From the NCBI GenBank assembly GCA_004352715.1, contig SCFE01000059.1:1765338-1829337 (forward strand): DNA of 64,000 bases, in the 5' to 3' direction. The translations under genes and the position numbers were made by a program. Below the pieces are notes generated by a model. The model made no database searches, was not told the DNA's origin, and worked only from the letters and a program-made list of their open reading frames with translations. Position 1 is the stretch's first letter. Each line of letters starts with the position of its first letter. Shown here one piece after another: positions 1 through 11,523 of this stretch. The stretch comes from Hofstenia miamia. Its lineage: Eukaryota; Xenacoelomorpha; Acoela.

Positions 1-312
1 AATTATTGAATTGTCATAGTTACAAAGCAATGGTTGTGGCATCGTTTCACAGCTAGCAACACCGACAAAATTATCATTTTAATCGAAAACTTTCTGTTTT
101 TTACTCGATTCAATTTTGTGAATTATTTTCAATTATATATTTTTCTCAAAAGCCATATTCTGAAAATTGATTTTTCTATTAAAATAAGTGTTTTTCAAAC
201 GTTAAAGTTTTGAATATACTTCCCACAATACCGATTACTATTTATATAATGTGAACTTTTCTTCTTTGTTGATTTATAACCAGTATAATGTAGCTTGTTA
301 TTTTTGTTTTAG
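1..312. other. AT-rich non-coding, SKP1-like intron
   Basis: I see no reading frame or repeat of note. The stretch ends in a TTTTAG acceptor at 307-312, so it is most likely intron upstream of the SKP1-like exon. Confidence 0.6.
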
Positions 313-962
313 GTAACTAAATTGCTGGATAATGGTTGTACGTTTTTGGCATCTTTAATGAAAGGTCTCACTCCCGAGCAACTGCGAGAGAAATTCAATC
401 TCCCAGATGATCTCAGCGAGGAAGAAAAGATAAGAGTAATATTTTTTTATTTAATTTTATTAAGCATAGAAAGATGATTTAATGGCTTGTCCAATAGCGT
501 ATGTACTGTCAAACATTCGGCAAAGTTTGATTTACCAAATATTTTTAATATAACTTTGATAGTATATCATCCCTTATTAATTCTTAAAAAGTTGAGCTGA
601 AAAATAGAATCCATTTAATTCTTAAAGTCTCATTAAAAAATTCAAATCGCTTGCTTTTGTTATGAAAACGTTTGCTAAACGTTGTTTGTATGCTACTTAA
701 CCTAATTCTAAGATGGATTGGCACAATTCTACATTTGCTTGGTACAATGTTCAATTGATTGAGATATTCTAAAATAAGAGAAAACTTTTCATTTGTTAGA
801 TGATATATTTATCCACAAAATGGTGTAGTTTTTTACTAAACGACAATGTCTTTACAAAGCATCTCCTGTGAAATTAATATATTTAATTTTATGAAATGCA
901 AATTTACCGAGTTTTGTTTTTAGATTCGTGAAGAGAACAAGTGGGCAGAATGTCTTAGATAG
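313..962 (+). CDS. SKP1-like protein, last two coding exons
   Basis: Two exons encode the C-terminal part of a SKP1-family protein, the adaptor that links F-box proteins to cullin-1 in SCF ubiquitin ligases. Exon 313-435 (41 codons, preceded by TTTTAG, followed by a GTAATA donor) reads through LLDNGC and MKGLTPEQLREKFNL, the Skp1 dimerisation/F-box-binding helices. Exon 924-962 (preceded by TTTTTAG) gives IREENKWAECLR and a TAG stop. The intron is phase 0, and the joined order S-E-E-E-K-I-R then I-R-E-E-N-K-W follows the family pattern without gaps. The tail WAECLR differs from the usual W-C-E-E-K ending, so this may be a divergent paralogue. The N-terminal POZ part lies outside the window. 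Confidence 0.85.
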
Positions 963-1269
963 CACAGATTTTTGACAATAGAAGTTATTATGCCTTTTTT
1001 ATATCACTACTAAAACTAAAACTTGTTCATATTTATAATAATGTTCATATAGTAGCTATTCCGGTTTTTTGAAATTTCGAATTTAGAGTTTTAACATAAA
1101 TTTCGCCTATTAGCTAAAATCTCAACTATTGAAATTTGAAGTTCAAAAAATCTAAGATCATCACTTATAATCATCCAGTGCAAACTTCTTCATTATCACA
1201 CTAACAATATCAAATGAATGTCTATAATTTATCTGAAATTATTAACGACAAAGAGATCTTCAGTTAACA
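963..1269. other. 3' flank of SKP1-like gene
   Basis: AT-rich sequence with no coding frame recognised. It probably contains the SKP1-like 3' UTR. It ends where the Penelope-like palindrome begins. Confidence 0.5.
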
Positions 1270-1815
1270 TTAATAACAACATGCAGAGATATATTTCGAC
1301 TTACAAAGTCATCGTCAGTTTTACAAATTATTCCCTCTAAATTTTAAAAAGTGGCAAATTTAATTTATATATATAGTCTTCTTTTGTGTTTAAACTTGGT
1401 TGCAAGGATTTTATAAAAATACAGAACAAAATTTCAATTAAAATTTACAACTAAAGAAACCAATAAGTCAAATATAATTTATCAAATCAAATGCACCTGT
1501 GGTGAAGATTATATTGGTTTTTCTAGTAGGCAACTATCAAAAAGAATTAAACATGAGACCAGTTCTAATATATCAAATCATTTAAAAAAATGCGGACTAA
1601 ACTTTGAAACAAAAATATTACATCAGACGTCACGATCAAGCAATTTAAAAATTATTGAGAGTATTTTTATAAAATCCTTGCAACCAAGTTTAAACACAAA
1701 AGAAGACTATATATATATAAATTAAATTTGCCACTTTTTAAAATTTAGAGGGAATAATTTGTAAAACTGACGATGACTTTGTAAGTCGAAATATATCTCT
1801 GCATGTTCTTATTAA
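1270..1815 (+). mobile_element. Penelope-like element fragment, palindromic
   Basis: The left arm (1270-1422) and right arm (1661-1815) are almost perfect reverse complements of each other and flank a 240-bp core. Core plus right arm carry an open frame for a GIY-YIG endonuclease. Penelope-like retroelements typically end in inverted or direct copies of their own termini, and here the left arm is an inverted copy of the 3' end, including the last coding residues. The reverse transcriptase part is missing, so this is a 5'-truncated copy. Confidence 0.75.
1423..1725 (+). CDS. GIY-YIG endonuclease domain of Penelope-like element (5' truncated)
   Basis: An uninterrupted frame ends at TAA 1723-1725. 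It shows IIYQIKCTCGEDYIGFSSR, the Penelope version of the GIY-YIG core with a C-x-C pair and an R in the R-Q-L-S-K-R-I-K-H helix. Further on come SNHLKKCG, the catalytic-type glutamate in IIESIFIKSLQPSLN, and the stop. This domain nicks DNA for target-primed insertion of Penelope-like elements. All hallmark residues are present although the reverse transcriptase is gone. No start codon is claimed, since the frame enters from the truncated side. Confidence 0.75.
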   Translation, partial: RTKFQLKFTTKETNKSNIIYQIKCTCGEDYIGFSSRQLSKRIKHETSSNISNHLKKCGLNFETKILHQTSRSSNLKIIESIFIKSLQPSLNTKEDYIYIN

Positions 1816-2807
1816 GATCGTCAGTTGCTTGATAATATTGATTACATTTTAAAATACACAGTAGACTAGAGTTATGGCACAACATTTAGGAGAAATCTTT
1901 TACAATTTGTAATTTACCTCATTGGACTACGTTGAAAACTATGGCACAATTTGGTACGCTATATTATACGTGTGGTAATTTTTCGAAATGAACTGCAATT
2001 TCACTGAATTCAACAATATCCTAAAACAAACAAATTCCAACTGTAAGCAATTCTCGATCTCAATTGCCTTAAGATGATATTCTATCGCAATTCATGTAAT
2101 GAAAATATGCATCAGCGGATTGCCTACCATTCGGTACGACGGCGATAGCTCCTATTTTTAATAAGGTGATTTCTTCAATTCCGTGATAAATATATACGAT
2201 CAATGCCGTAGGTTATTACATAATATATTTGGCATGCATTTAAAATTGGAGCATAAGAAATTTCTTTTTTTGACCATTTTTATTGCATAGTTCGAAAATT
2301 ATTTTTTCAAGTTGAAAAATTCGCAAATTTTATTCACAAATAAATTATTCCAATATCAACATAAAAAAATAATTTATAGCTTAAGAGTTTCTACATATTC
2401 CAATAACTAATACTTAAAAATATTTTAATATTCTTGTTGTACTGCTGTGTTACATGAACAATATTTCTTAACTCAATCTTTCTGCACATATTTTTGCAAA
2501 TTTCTTAATAAAAATTTTATGATGGATAAATGAAACAAAAAGTTGTTGTAATTCTATGCTACATGGAAATCGGCCGTTTAGCATATCATGCCCAACTTTT
2601 GTCTAAAACGAATTAAATAAGTAAAGTTGTTCGCGCGCCATACCAAACCAACGAAAAACTTAGTCGTTCAGTCGACAAAAGTGGTGGAAAAAATTGTTGT
2701 TCAGCATGGGCTTTACAATGAAATACATGAAAAAAGTTCCAACACCAATCATTGAAAAAATAAAACAAAATCGCGTAACAAAATAAACTTAGCACCAAAA
2801 TTATCAC
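1816..2807. other. Non-coding, 3' of MCFD2-like copy A
   Basis: AT-rich sequence with no recognisable gene. It is the convergent intergenic space between the SKP1-like and MCFD2-like genes and probably contains the 3' UTR of copy A. Confidence 0.5.
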
Positions 2808-2873
2808 CTATGAATCTTTATCCATAGTTTGTTTAATTTCATAGTAATCAATGAATCCATCAAGATTTTTATC
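2808..2873 (-). CDS. MCFD2-like copy A exon 4 (EF-hand 2)
   Basis: It is preceded by CTTTTAG. The frame encodes DKNLDGFIDYYEIKQTMDKD and a serine, then TAG at 2808-2810. Loop ligands D1, N3, D5, D9 and E12 are all present. Confidence 0.85.
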   Translation of the reverse strand, partial: DKNLDGFIDYYEIKQTMDKDS

Positions 2874-3486
2874 CTAAAAGAAGAAATCTAAACAAAGTAG
2901 AATAAAATTATCAAATACACTTTTGTAACAACCATTATATTTGCATAAAATAATAGTCATTTCATAATCTTAAATAGGTAAACATAATTTATGCTGATGT
3001 TCACGAATATTTTTTAAGAAAACAATTGCGCAATTAGTGATCAATGAACATCAACAAGCAAATATTATATTATATCTTTATAAATCAATGTGATGATTTA
3101 CTTTAGGAAAATAACACAGATCAATAAATTTAAAATATTTACAAATAATGTGATAAAAAATGTTTATTCCAAAAATACAGTAGTTAAATTTAAATGGAGA
3201 CGTTTCAATTTTTATAATGAATATTATTGAATTGATAGAAATCTGAAGCCATAGCACTGTGTTGAAACATATTGCTTGTAATGTTTTTGTTACAGTAATT
3301 TCTGAATAAAGATTTCTTCCCCCAAAATCAAGATTAATTAATTGAGTATTGTGGATTAGTTATGTAATGTTAAGGATACACCATCTAAATTTAAATGCCA
3401 TTCATCCATTTTCTTCAATATATCAATAAAAAAATCCAGTCACTCTGCATTTGATCATAGTTTTCCTTCCTCTGTCATAGAAAAAC

Positions 3487-6400
3487 CTGTTATTTATAAA
3501 ATCATGTGGGGAAGTTCAACTCCGCCTTTTCTATGTAGTTGGGTTAAACCTCAAGCAGATTGATAGAATCAAAGCAATCAATGTCTTCCTGATTTGTGTG
3601 CATAGGTGCAAGATCTTTGAAAAAACTGATCTTAATCAGTTCACAAATATGAAGTCATGCACACTTCTTCAGAAAGATCTTGTGTGCTCCATCTGTTGGA
3701 AGTAGTCACATATTTTACAATCTATAGCCAACATTTATTCATTGAATACCACATTATATTGAATAAATTTTTTTAGACAAAACTCAATTAACCAAACCTG
3801 ATAAAGTTATAGGACCATATTTGCTTCCTTTAAGATAAGTCATTATTACCAAAAAGTGAAGGTGTGAAATGAAAAATATTTGCAAGCACATCCCAAACAC
3901 CTAAAATGCTCTACCTCAATGATTGTACAGATATTTCAAACATTCTATTCACAATCTTCATGATTTTTACTTCATTCTAACAATTAAAAATCAACAAAAT
4001 CTATGACTAATGGTTATAAAGAATACAAAATCAGATTATTCAGAATGACGCCTTATTATACAACTGACTTGACGGAATTGGGCTCAATGTATAGCTTTTG
4101 ATTTCCTCTTAAAACTATGTCAATGTTTGATAGGGATCCTATCTGCATAACACCTGTAATCAAGTACAAATTTTGACAAATGTTTATTGCTGTAATGTAT
4201 TCAAAACATCACAAAACTTCCAAACATAAAGAAGTTATATGATACATCAATGAATACCTTAGGTTCTAGCAAATGGTGGGTCTATTGACCTTGAAACACA
4301 CTGTAAAATATCTAAGGAAAAGTTATATATAACCAATTTTGACAATTTCAAAGAAGGAATGAGGATCATTGTTGCTCTGAGCATAGAAGCTCATGAAGAA
4401 CTTCCCCAATTCATTTCAATTAATATGGTTGCAAATCAACTTTGTACCTACAAGAAGTCATCTCAAAGGATTGTGAGCCTTCATCCATTTTCAATTTATG
4501 GAATGATTTCCTAGCTTATATATACTACTATATATTATGGCTCCATCAATCAGTATCTCCTCCTTTTTACAGGATTGCTAATCTCATTGCTCTTCCCATT
4601 GTAGAAATGACAAAAACTATGGAAGTCAGTGGCATTTGGATTTCCCCATTGACAATATTTAACAACAATTTAAATACAAAAAAACTGGTGTTCTTGACTA
4701 CCTAATCATATTACAATATTTCAGTCAAATCCATTGTCACATCAACCTGCCAAAGTGTTCACTACTGTGGTATCTTCTTTTCCAAAACATTTGATAGTGA
4801 CTCAGGACATTGCTGAGAGAATCTCAAGATTTAATCAGAAATTTGTCTGACATTTAGAAAACAGTGGCTTAGGCTTATGATTCCTATTATGTCTTTGCTT
4901 TTTGGCCAACTTCCACTTCAGAGTATTAGAATGCTTTATAATGGGATGCCTTAAATGGGATGGAATTTAGCAAAAAGAAATTGAAACAGATCAAATTTTG
5001 TATTAAAAATACACCATATAATTGAAATAGTGATTATTCTTCAATAAAATATGACAGTTCACTATTGAAGAGGCAACACAAACTTTTCTATGTACTTTGC
5101 AACTATACGGTATCCCACTATAGCATTGATGAAAAAGACAATGTTCTTAATGCCCTTTTTTAGTTTAAAATAAGGTATTTTCTTGCGTTAGTTAGCTCAG
5201 ATTTTAGAATTCTGCATGATTTCTATTTCTTAAGTGTTTCATTCATGGTTATTACTCTTAAGACCCTCTATTATTGATATGTTACAGGCAAAAAACAGAA
5301 AAATAGTCTTGAAGATATCTCAAGATGCCAATCATCTTCATATTAATAGGTGCCATATTCCTTACAAGGTTATAGCAGTTACAGGAAGGAACAGATACGC
5401 ACTACACATTTCCACAGATGTTTTTAAGTTGAATTTTGCTTGATGAGTACCTGGTGGGGTTTTTTTACCATTCGTCCATTTCTACTGTTCCTGATTTTTC
5501 TTTGTGCTTCAAGAAGTGCTGTGATATATTTATTACTTTCATCTTTGAGCTTCACTTTTTTGGTGTGTGTGTATATTTCCTGTGAATTATCTAGATGTAG
5601 TTCACCTCATCCCTTTGCTTGTCACTTGTTTTATGAATTCTCAACACTGTAAAAATATATTCCTATTTTTGAAAAAATCTTCATATTTCTACTACTATTA
5701 CAACTTTTACAATAAGATAATTGATTATGATCTCCAGATTTTACACAAATTGACTCTGATGCATTTCTTCACTAAGGATAACTGCATAATACAATTTTTA
5801 TTCCTGTATGTGTCATCCTGAGTCTCAAAGCATCACTATTTCCATAGGCACAGATTATCTTATCCATAAGAACCAGAGAATTTATTGATTGTGCATTTGC
5901 AATGTTGATGAATCAATATTATTATAATGCTTGATATATCTCACTGCAATATAGTCCAAATCAAGATCATTAGCAAATGCATTCAACCACTTCTGTGTCT
6001 GTTCATATAAATTATTAATTTAATTTTTTGGCATATGCTTCATGCTTTTATATTCATATATTCAATTTGAGCTTTGATTTTTTATATTACTACATAGCAA
6101 GATCAGATTAGATGAAGTTGAAAAACATTGCAAAGCATATAGTAAATGCTTTTGTTGTAATGAACTTAAATAATATGGTAAATTTTTTGATCAAATACTT
6201 AAGCAATTCTTTGAAAAACTATCTTGAATTTATCAGCAGGGTAATGCAATCCTCAAAACCTCCTACTCTACTAGAGCATGTAAACCAAGAAATATTTATA
6301 TAAGCTGTATTTCAAGCTTCATTTGTTTTAAGTTGTTACACAATGATTTTATATCTTAAATTCATGCAGTTGTCAGAATTGATGCATTTAATTAAAACTA

Positions 6401-7340
6401 ACAAAAACATAGCAAATGAAAGAAAAGTGTGTATTTAAATTCTCATTACATGCGGCATTATAAATGCATTTAAGATGTGGAAAGTGGTCAAATTTGACTG
6501 CTCAGGCTTTCTAGTGTTAAATACATTTGAAGATGCTGCTCTAATTTAATTTAAAATAATACTTAGTGTGTCATAATTCAAATATTGATTGAAAAATTCT
6601 CTATTGTTTTGAGAATTCACTCAAAAGATATCTTTAAAGATTTGAGTGATTCATTTCTTAAAGTAGGGAAGATTCTCACTATTTGCTGGAGAGCATCAAC
6701 ATATACAGAACAATATGTGCAATCTGGACAAAATAACATGTTCATTTAAAGCTATTTGGTGAATTCCAAACTGATTATTGTATTAATGCAACAAACTGTG
6801 CTACATACAAAAGCTCTACATCAAGTTGAACATTTCTGAATTTGTTGAGGATCTTACTACCATCAATGATTGCTTGAGCTAACTAAAAACTCCCACTAAA
6901 TGCTGTCTGTAGTAAATAAGCACACTCAGAAGTTTGTGGAATGGACTAGCTTAAGAAGATGAAAATGCAGTCTTGTGAACATTGGAAACATTGATCTGAT
7001 TTTCAAGTATGCATCTTTACATTCCATAGTTCTTGAAATATTTATGGATAATTTAGTTATTCACATTTTCTGCAAGGATTAGTTAATATTCAGACTCAAT
7101 ATTTTAGCAAATCTAATGAGGATGAAAGGCTCCTATTTGATGTGCTCAGCATAGAGCAGCTCTTCTCCTCATTGAATTTAATCTGCTCCTGGATGAGAGA
7201 CCATTTCATTGTAGAGAATGAAAATATTTGCATGTTTATTTCTATCAATGGTCCCTCTACAATCCCTAAATCATGCACGTTTGCACCATTGCTTGGCAAT
7301 GGAGACCCAAAGTTGCAAGATCATACAAATTACCATCAGT
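3487..7340 (+). other. Unidentified coding-like relic inside copy A intron 3
   Basis: Broken stretches on + read like former protein. 3487-3702 is an open frame of about 72 codons including QLRLFYVVGLNLKQIDRIK. 4442-4705 and 5234-5443 (WLLLLRPSIIDMLQAKNRK) are further pieces, and shorter ones run to about 7340. No domain is recognised and stops are frequent between pieces. It could be an old transposon or a processed gene. I cannot assign a family. Confidence 0.25.
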
Positions 7341-7725
7341 GACTTACCACATAGCAAACTTTTTTTCCTTAACTAGTTTTCTGCTCAGAACATAGTTTTT
7401 GTGCCCCTTCATTTTACTTTTTAGCAATGATTGGTTTCAATTTACACAATATTTCCAGTTTGAAATGAAAATATGAGCAGCAGTCATTAGTGACTGTGTA
7501 GAGTAGAAAGGTAGAAGTAATTGATATTATTATTGCATAATTATTGCAACAATTCTTTAAATGGTTCACCTATGAAATATTGCAATATTTTTCACTATAG
7601 TACAATAATGTGATTTGGTATACAATGTATAGTTCAGGTTTACTACATATTCATTGATCAGTTTCCATGTTCAAAATCTTTAACTTCAAACCAAACTCTA
7701 CTCAACCAGAAATATTTGGCGAACT

Positions 7726-7759
7726 TGAGTAAGCTCAGTATTGGGCCTGAGCTTACTCA
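7726..7759. repeat. Short perfect hairpin
   Basis: Arms TGAGTAAGCTCAG (7726-7738) and CTGAGCTTACTCA (7747-7759) are perfect complements with an 8-base loop. No gene context explains it. Confidence 0.6.
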
Positions 7760-8556
7760 GGTCATTTAACAAAAATATCCATAAAATTTGAATGTACTTG
7801 GAAGACATCACACATTGAATTAAAAAATTAACAAGAGGCCCTTTGAATAATTAGTATTCAGATAAATGGAATTCCATATGTCAAACATCATTATTATAAT
7901 TAGAGCACTTTTCATTGGCTTTCAACAAAATAAAGGTCTCTGATTTTGTTGTAAAAAAGAGTCTCCGTGCTTGATAATGATAAAGCTTCCAGCACAGCCA
8001 TTCCTCTCTGAATTTAAATTGTAGAATGAATAGCCAATATTGGTACACACTTAAACATCTTTCAATATCTCTATCTTGATTCATCTGCGGACTAGTAGAC
8101 ATGACATCATAAATAACTGGTTCCTTGAAAAATGTGCTAATTTCTTCTTCAATTGTTTTTGCATTTCCGCATGCAGTTCTTATCATTTAGAAAAAGAAAT
8201 TATTGTCCAAGGAGTGGATACTTGTCTGTGGGTGCGTAGAATTAGAATTTTCGACATGTAAGCCTACACTGGGTGGTAAAATCGATGTAGAGTTTACCAT
8301 ATGGAGTAGAAAATTGGACATAATGACCTCTGGAGAATTAGTATTGATCACGGCAATGTTACAGATCTGTCATATCCAGAATTGATTAATATTTACCTTT
8401 ATTATAATTTGAATAATTTACAGGATGACCTCCTTATGAAATGCTAGTATGTAATTTTACCATCCCTATTATATAATAAGTACGTATGAAAATCATTTCA
8501 AATATACTATTTTGCAACATTAGGTATAAATATATATATTTATTTATTCATATTTT

Positions 8557-8705
8557 TCGGCTGTACGGGTACGAGCTTTCACGCGGGTGCACGTGTTTAC
8601 TCGCCGTACACTCGGAAAACCGAATCATGTTCATGAGTCGAACGTCGCATCCCTCTCACGTATGCAAATGCAGATTCTTTTAAGTATCGTACATACTCGG
8701 GTCGG
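8557..8705. promoter_or_regulatory. CpG-dense spot with upstream TATA-like tract
   Basis: By my count 17 CpG dinucleotides fall in about 150 bases, in a region otherwise nearly free of CpG. A TATAAATATATAT tract lies about 25 bases upstream, and an AATAAA-like motif (ATTCAATAAATT) lies downstream near 8780. It could be the promoter of a solo LTR or of an unannotated transcript. No LTR ends or target duplication could be fixed. Confidence 0.3.
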
Positions 8706-8820
8706 TTGAGTTTTCTTAGTAGAGTTCTCTCGCTGATAATGAATTAATTATTTTGGTTACTTCTTGAATTACATAAAAATTCAATAAATTTTGAACTCTT
8801 GTTGACGATTGCAAGTGCAT

Positions 8821-8870
8821 ACTACTGGATTCCCGCTACTCAAAATAAGTCTGAGCGAGCAGCCAGTAGT
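8821..8870. repeat. Short hairpin
   Basis: ACTACTGG (8821-8828) pairs with CCAGTAGT (8863-8870), with partial extra pairing inside (GCTACTC with GAGCGAGC). Function unknown. Confidence 0.4.
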
Positions 8871-9890
8871 GCAATACAACACAATTACTAGGAAGCGCAC
8901 ATGTTTGTTACCTTTTCATGTTAATGAACTTGTGGTCAATGTTAACCATTGCAAAGGTGGACGTTGGTACAGATTTCGTACCTAGCCCAACCCGCAACCA
9001 CAACAGCTTTGCCCAATCCACACAAGCACAATTTTAAAAAAGCTGTGCTTAACTCATACCCGCAATGAACAAATATCATACTCACATCTGACCTGCAGAT
9101 TATTAAAAAAATAACCGAGGTTCTACTTAGAAAAAGTAGTTTTCCCAATTGCAAAGTACTTTACACTACAAAATAGATCACTGTGCAGCATACACACTAT
9201 CATGGCTTACTACAATATAATTTTGAACTTTATGTCTATGCGTGATGTGACATACATAGACTTCTGCATACAAATAAGACATGATGATGACACTGAAATA
9301 TCAGGTTATGATGTTAAAAATGTAGAATACAATATTTCATATTCCATATAATTTTCCATGTTTACAACAAAATGCAATATGAATATTTATGTATAAGACC
9401 ATTCATTTAGAAATTACTCAAGGACTTCGCTACATTAATAGAATGCTTGTACATGCACATGTATATTAGCTTCAATATAGAAAATTGTGAGAAAAATGTT
9501 TTTCGAAATGAAACGCATTGTACATTCTATAAATGAATTTTAGTGAATCCTAAGTCAACGTAACTGTGCAAACCACTTCTGACCATGCTGTTTCTTTACC
9601 AAATCTTTCTCAAATATAATTTTGAATGTTTTGCACGGAATTCACTTTGCATCACAATTATAGCGCGCTTCCAGCGAGATGGGCATAGGCGAAGATATTA
9701 TAAAATTAGGGCGCTATTAAAATACGGACTATTACACAACAGTGTCCATAAATGAGCCCAAAACAAGTGAATTGTATAGAATTTATAAGAAATATAAAGT
9801 TTTTCCAGTTATGTGTATAGATTTCATTATACGTTTGCAGACTGTAAAAATTTATAATGATTTTAAAATAGATTAATAAATAAAAAATAC

Positions 9891-9965
9891 TTGACGTTCA
9901 AGAACGGTGTCAACGATGTCAACGAATTTGGAAAATTCAATTTGGGAAGAATTTCCTTTTTTCAT
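9891..9965 (-). CDS. MCFD2-like copy A exon 3
   Basis: Seventy-five bases in phase 0, preceded by TTTTAG and followed by a GTATTT donor. They encode MKKGNSSQIEFSKFVDIVD and TVLERQ. It aligns base for base with copy B exon 3 (41905-41979), sharing IEF, F-V and V-D-x-V-L. Confidence 0.8.
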
Positions 9966-9968
9966 CTA

Positions 9969-11179
9969 AAATTAGAAAGATTAAGTAGCATAGTAATAAT
10001 ATATTAATTTTACACGTCCACATATGCGCCTTACTGTCATACATTGGTAATGGGAAAGTTGTTTGGTGGAAAAGGTCTAGCAGAAAATTTCCGGCACATA
10101 AACTATGAATTAAGAAATTCGCCAGCAAAATTTGCAATATTATTATTTTTATGCATCATGTATTGCCAGCAGACAATGGGTCTGAAACTAATTGATGGGA
10201 ATTAGCCCTTTAAGTAAATGATATTTTTCTCATAGCAACAGACCTTTTTTACGATAAAGATAACTTCTGACATGCAAAACACGCACAAATCCCATATTAC
10301 TAATTATTAGTACAGCCTCATACATTTTTATGCCTTTAAAAAATCATTATAATTCGTTGCCTATACATTTCCTATTGCGGACAATATTATTATATAGAAA
10401 TATTTGACATTTTCTTTGAGATTTTCAAAAATATATTAACATTAATATTATTGTTTTTATGAATTTATGAATAATGTCACCATGCAAAAATGCGAATTAT
10501 CAACTTGTTTAGAAAACCCTTTCTTTATCTAATTAGGTGACTCATTTTCATTGCTTGAAATTGTATTGTTGAACTGTTATTACATAGCTATTTATATAAT
10601 ACATTTAGTGGTTCATTTTGTTTGTAAAATATAATTATTTTCTTGCCATTTTTCTCTAATTTTTTTTCACACCAAATAAATATGTACTTAAGATTCAAAA
10701 TCCCTCATCATTCATTTACAAAGAAGAATAAGATCTGTGTTCTCTCCAACCATCCGGCCAAATACTCGCAAAGATGTTACTATATCATCATAATATCAAT
10801 AATTTACAAAATAGAATAATTGTGAACATAATTAGTCATGACAACCGTATAAAACCGGTTGCGGTTCAACACATTCTCTCTGCCTCAATATTTACTGTAA
10901 TAATGCTAATAAAACTTTGAATAAATGTAGTTTTCTATTAAAAAGAGATTAATTGTCTCAAATATTATTTCAAAATAAATATATAATCGTATCTCCTAAC
11001 ACTTAGCTTAGTCTATAAAAATACGCATAAATTTATATATTACATTGTAAATTAAAATGATTCACAATCAGTGTTTTCTGAAGTCAAATCAAAATATTTT
11101 ATCCATTCATATCATTAGCTCGGGCGTGGAAACTACCACAAAATTATTAGCACATTGTTGATGAATATATACAAGGGCG
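9969..11179. other. Intron 2 of copy A, left part
   Basis: AT-rich sequence. Nothing coding or repetitive recognised before the hAT MITE. Confidence 0.5.
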
Positions 11180-11515
11180 CACAGGTGCAAACCGGTCTGA
11201 AAATTGTTAACCCGACCCGACCGGTATCGTTGTCAACCAAAACCGGTTGACCGGCCGGTTTGACCGATAAGACATTTTCCTAAGTCTAGTTAAATCCTAA
11301 TTTTTATCCAGTTGCATAGAATTTTAAAACTTTAGCGATTAAATTTAAAAATAACGGATTTCCTCAAAATTCAATTAAGCTACTTATGAGATTTGTTATT
11401 TTCTCAGTCATTATTTAACCGGTTTTAGACCGGTTCAAACCGGTCGGTCATAAAATACTGACCCGACACGAACTGTGCCGGTCACACCGGTTGGCCCGAC
11501 CGGTTTAGATCTATG
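11180..11515. mobile_element. Non-autonomous hAT-type MITE rich in ACCGGT
   Basis: A 336-bp element packed with ACCGGT and CCGGTT motifs in inverted arrangement. Its ends are CACAGGTGCAAACC and, on the other strand, CATAGATCTAAACC (10 of 14 identical), followed on both sides by GGTC. The flanks CAAGGGCG (11172-11179) and CAAGGGCA (11516-11523) are a 7/8-matching 8-bp target duplication, as expected for hAT. It has no coding capacity and lies in intron 2 of copy A. Confidence 0.7.
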
Positions 11516-11523
11516 CAAGGGCA

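Noticed and set aside
7881-8186. 101-codon - strand frame
   Set aside because: No motif, no homology recognised, flanked by intron sequence; likely a chance frame.
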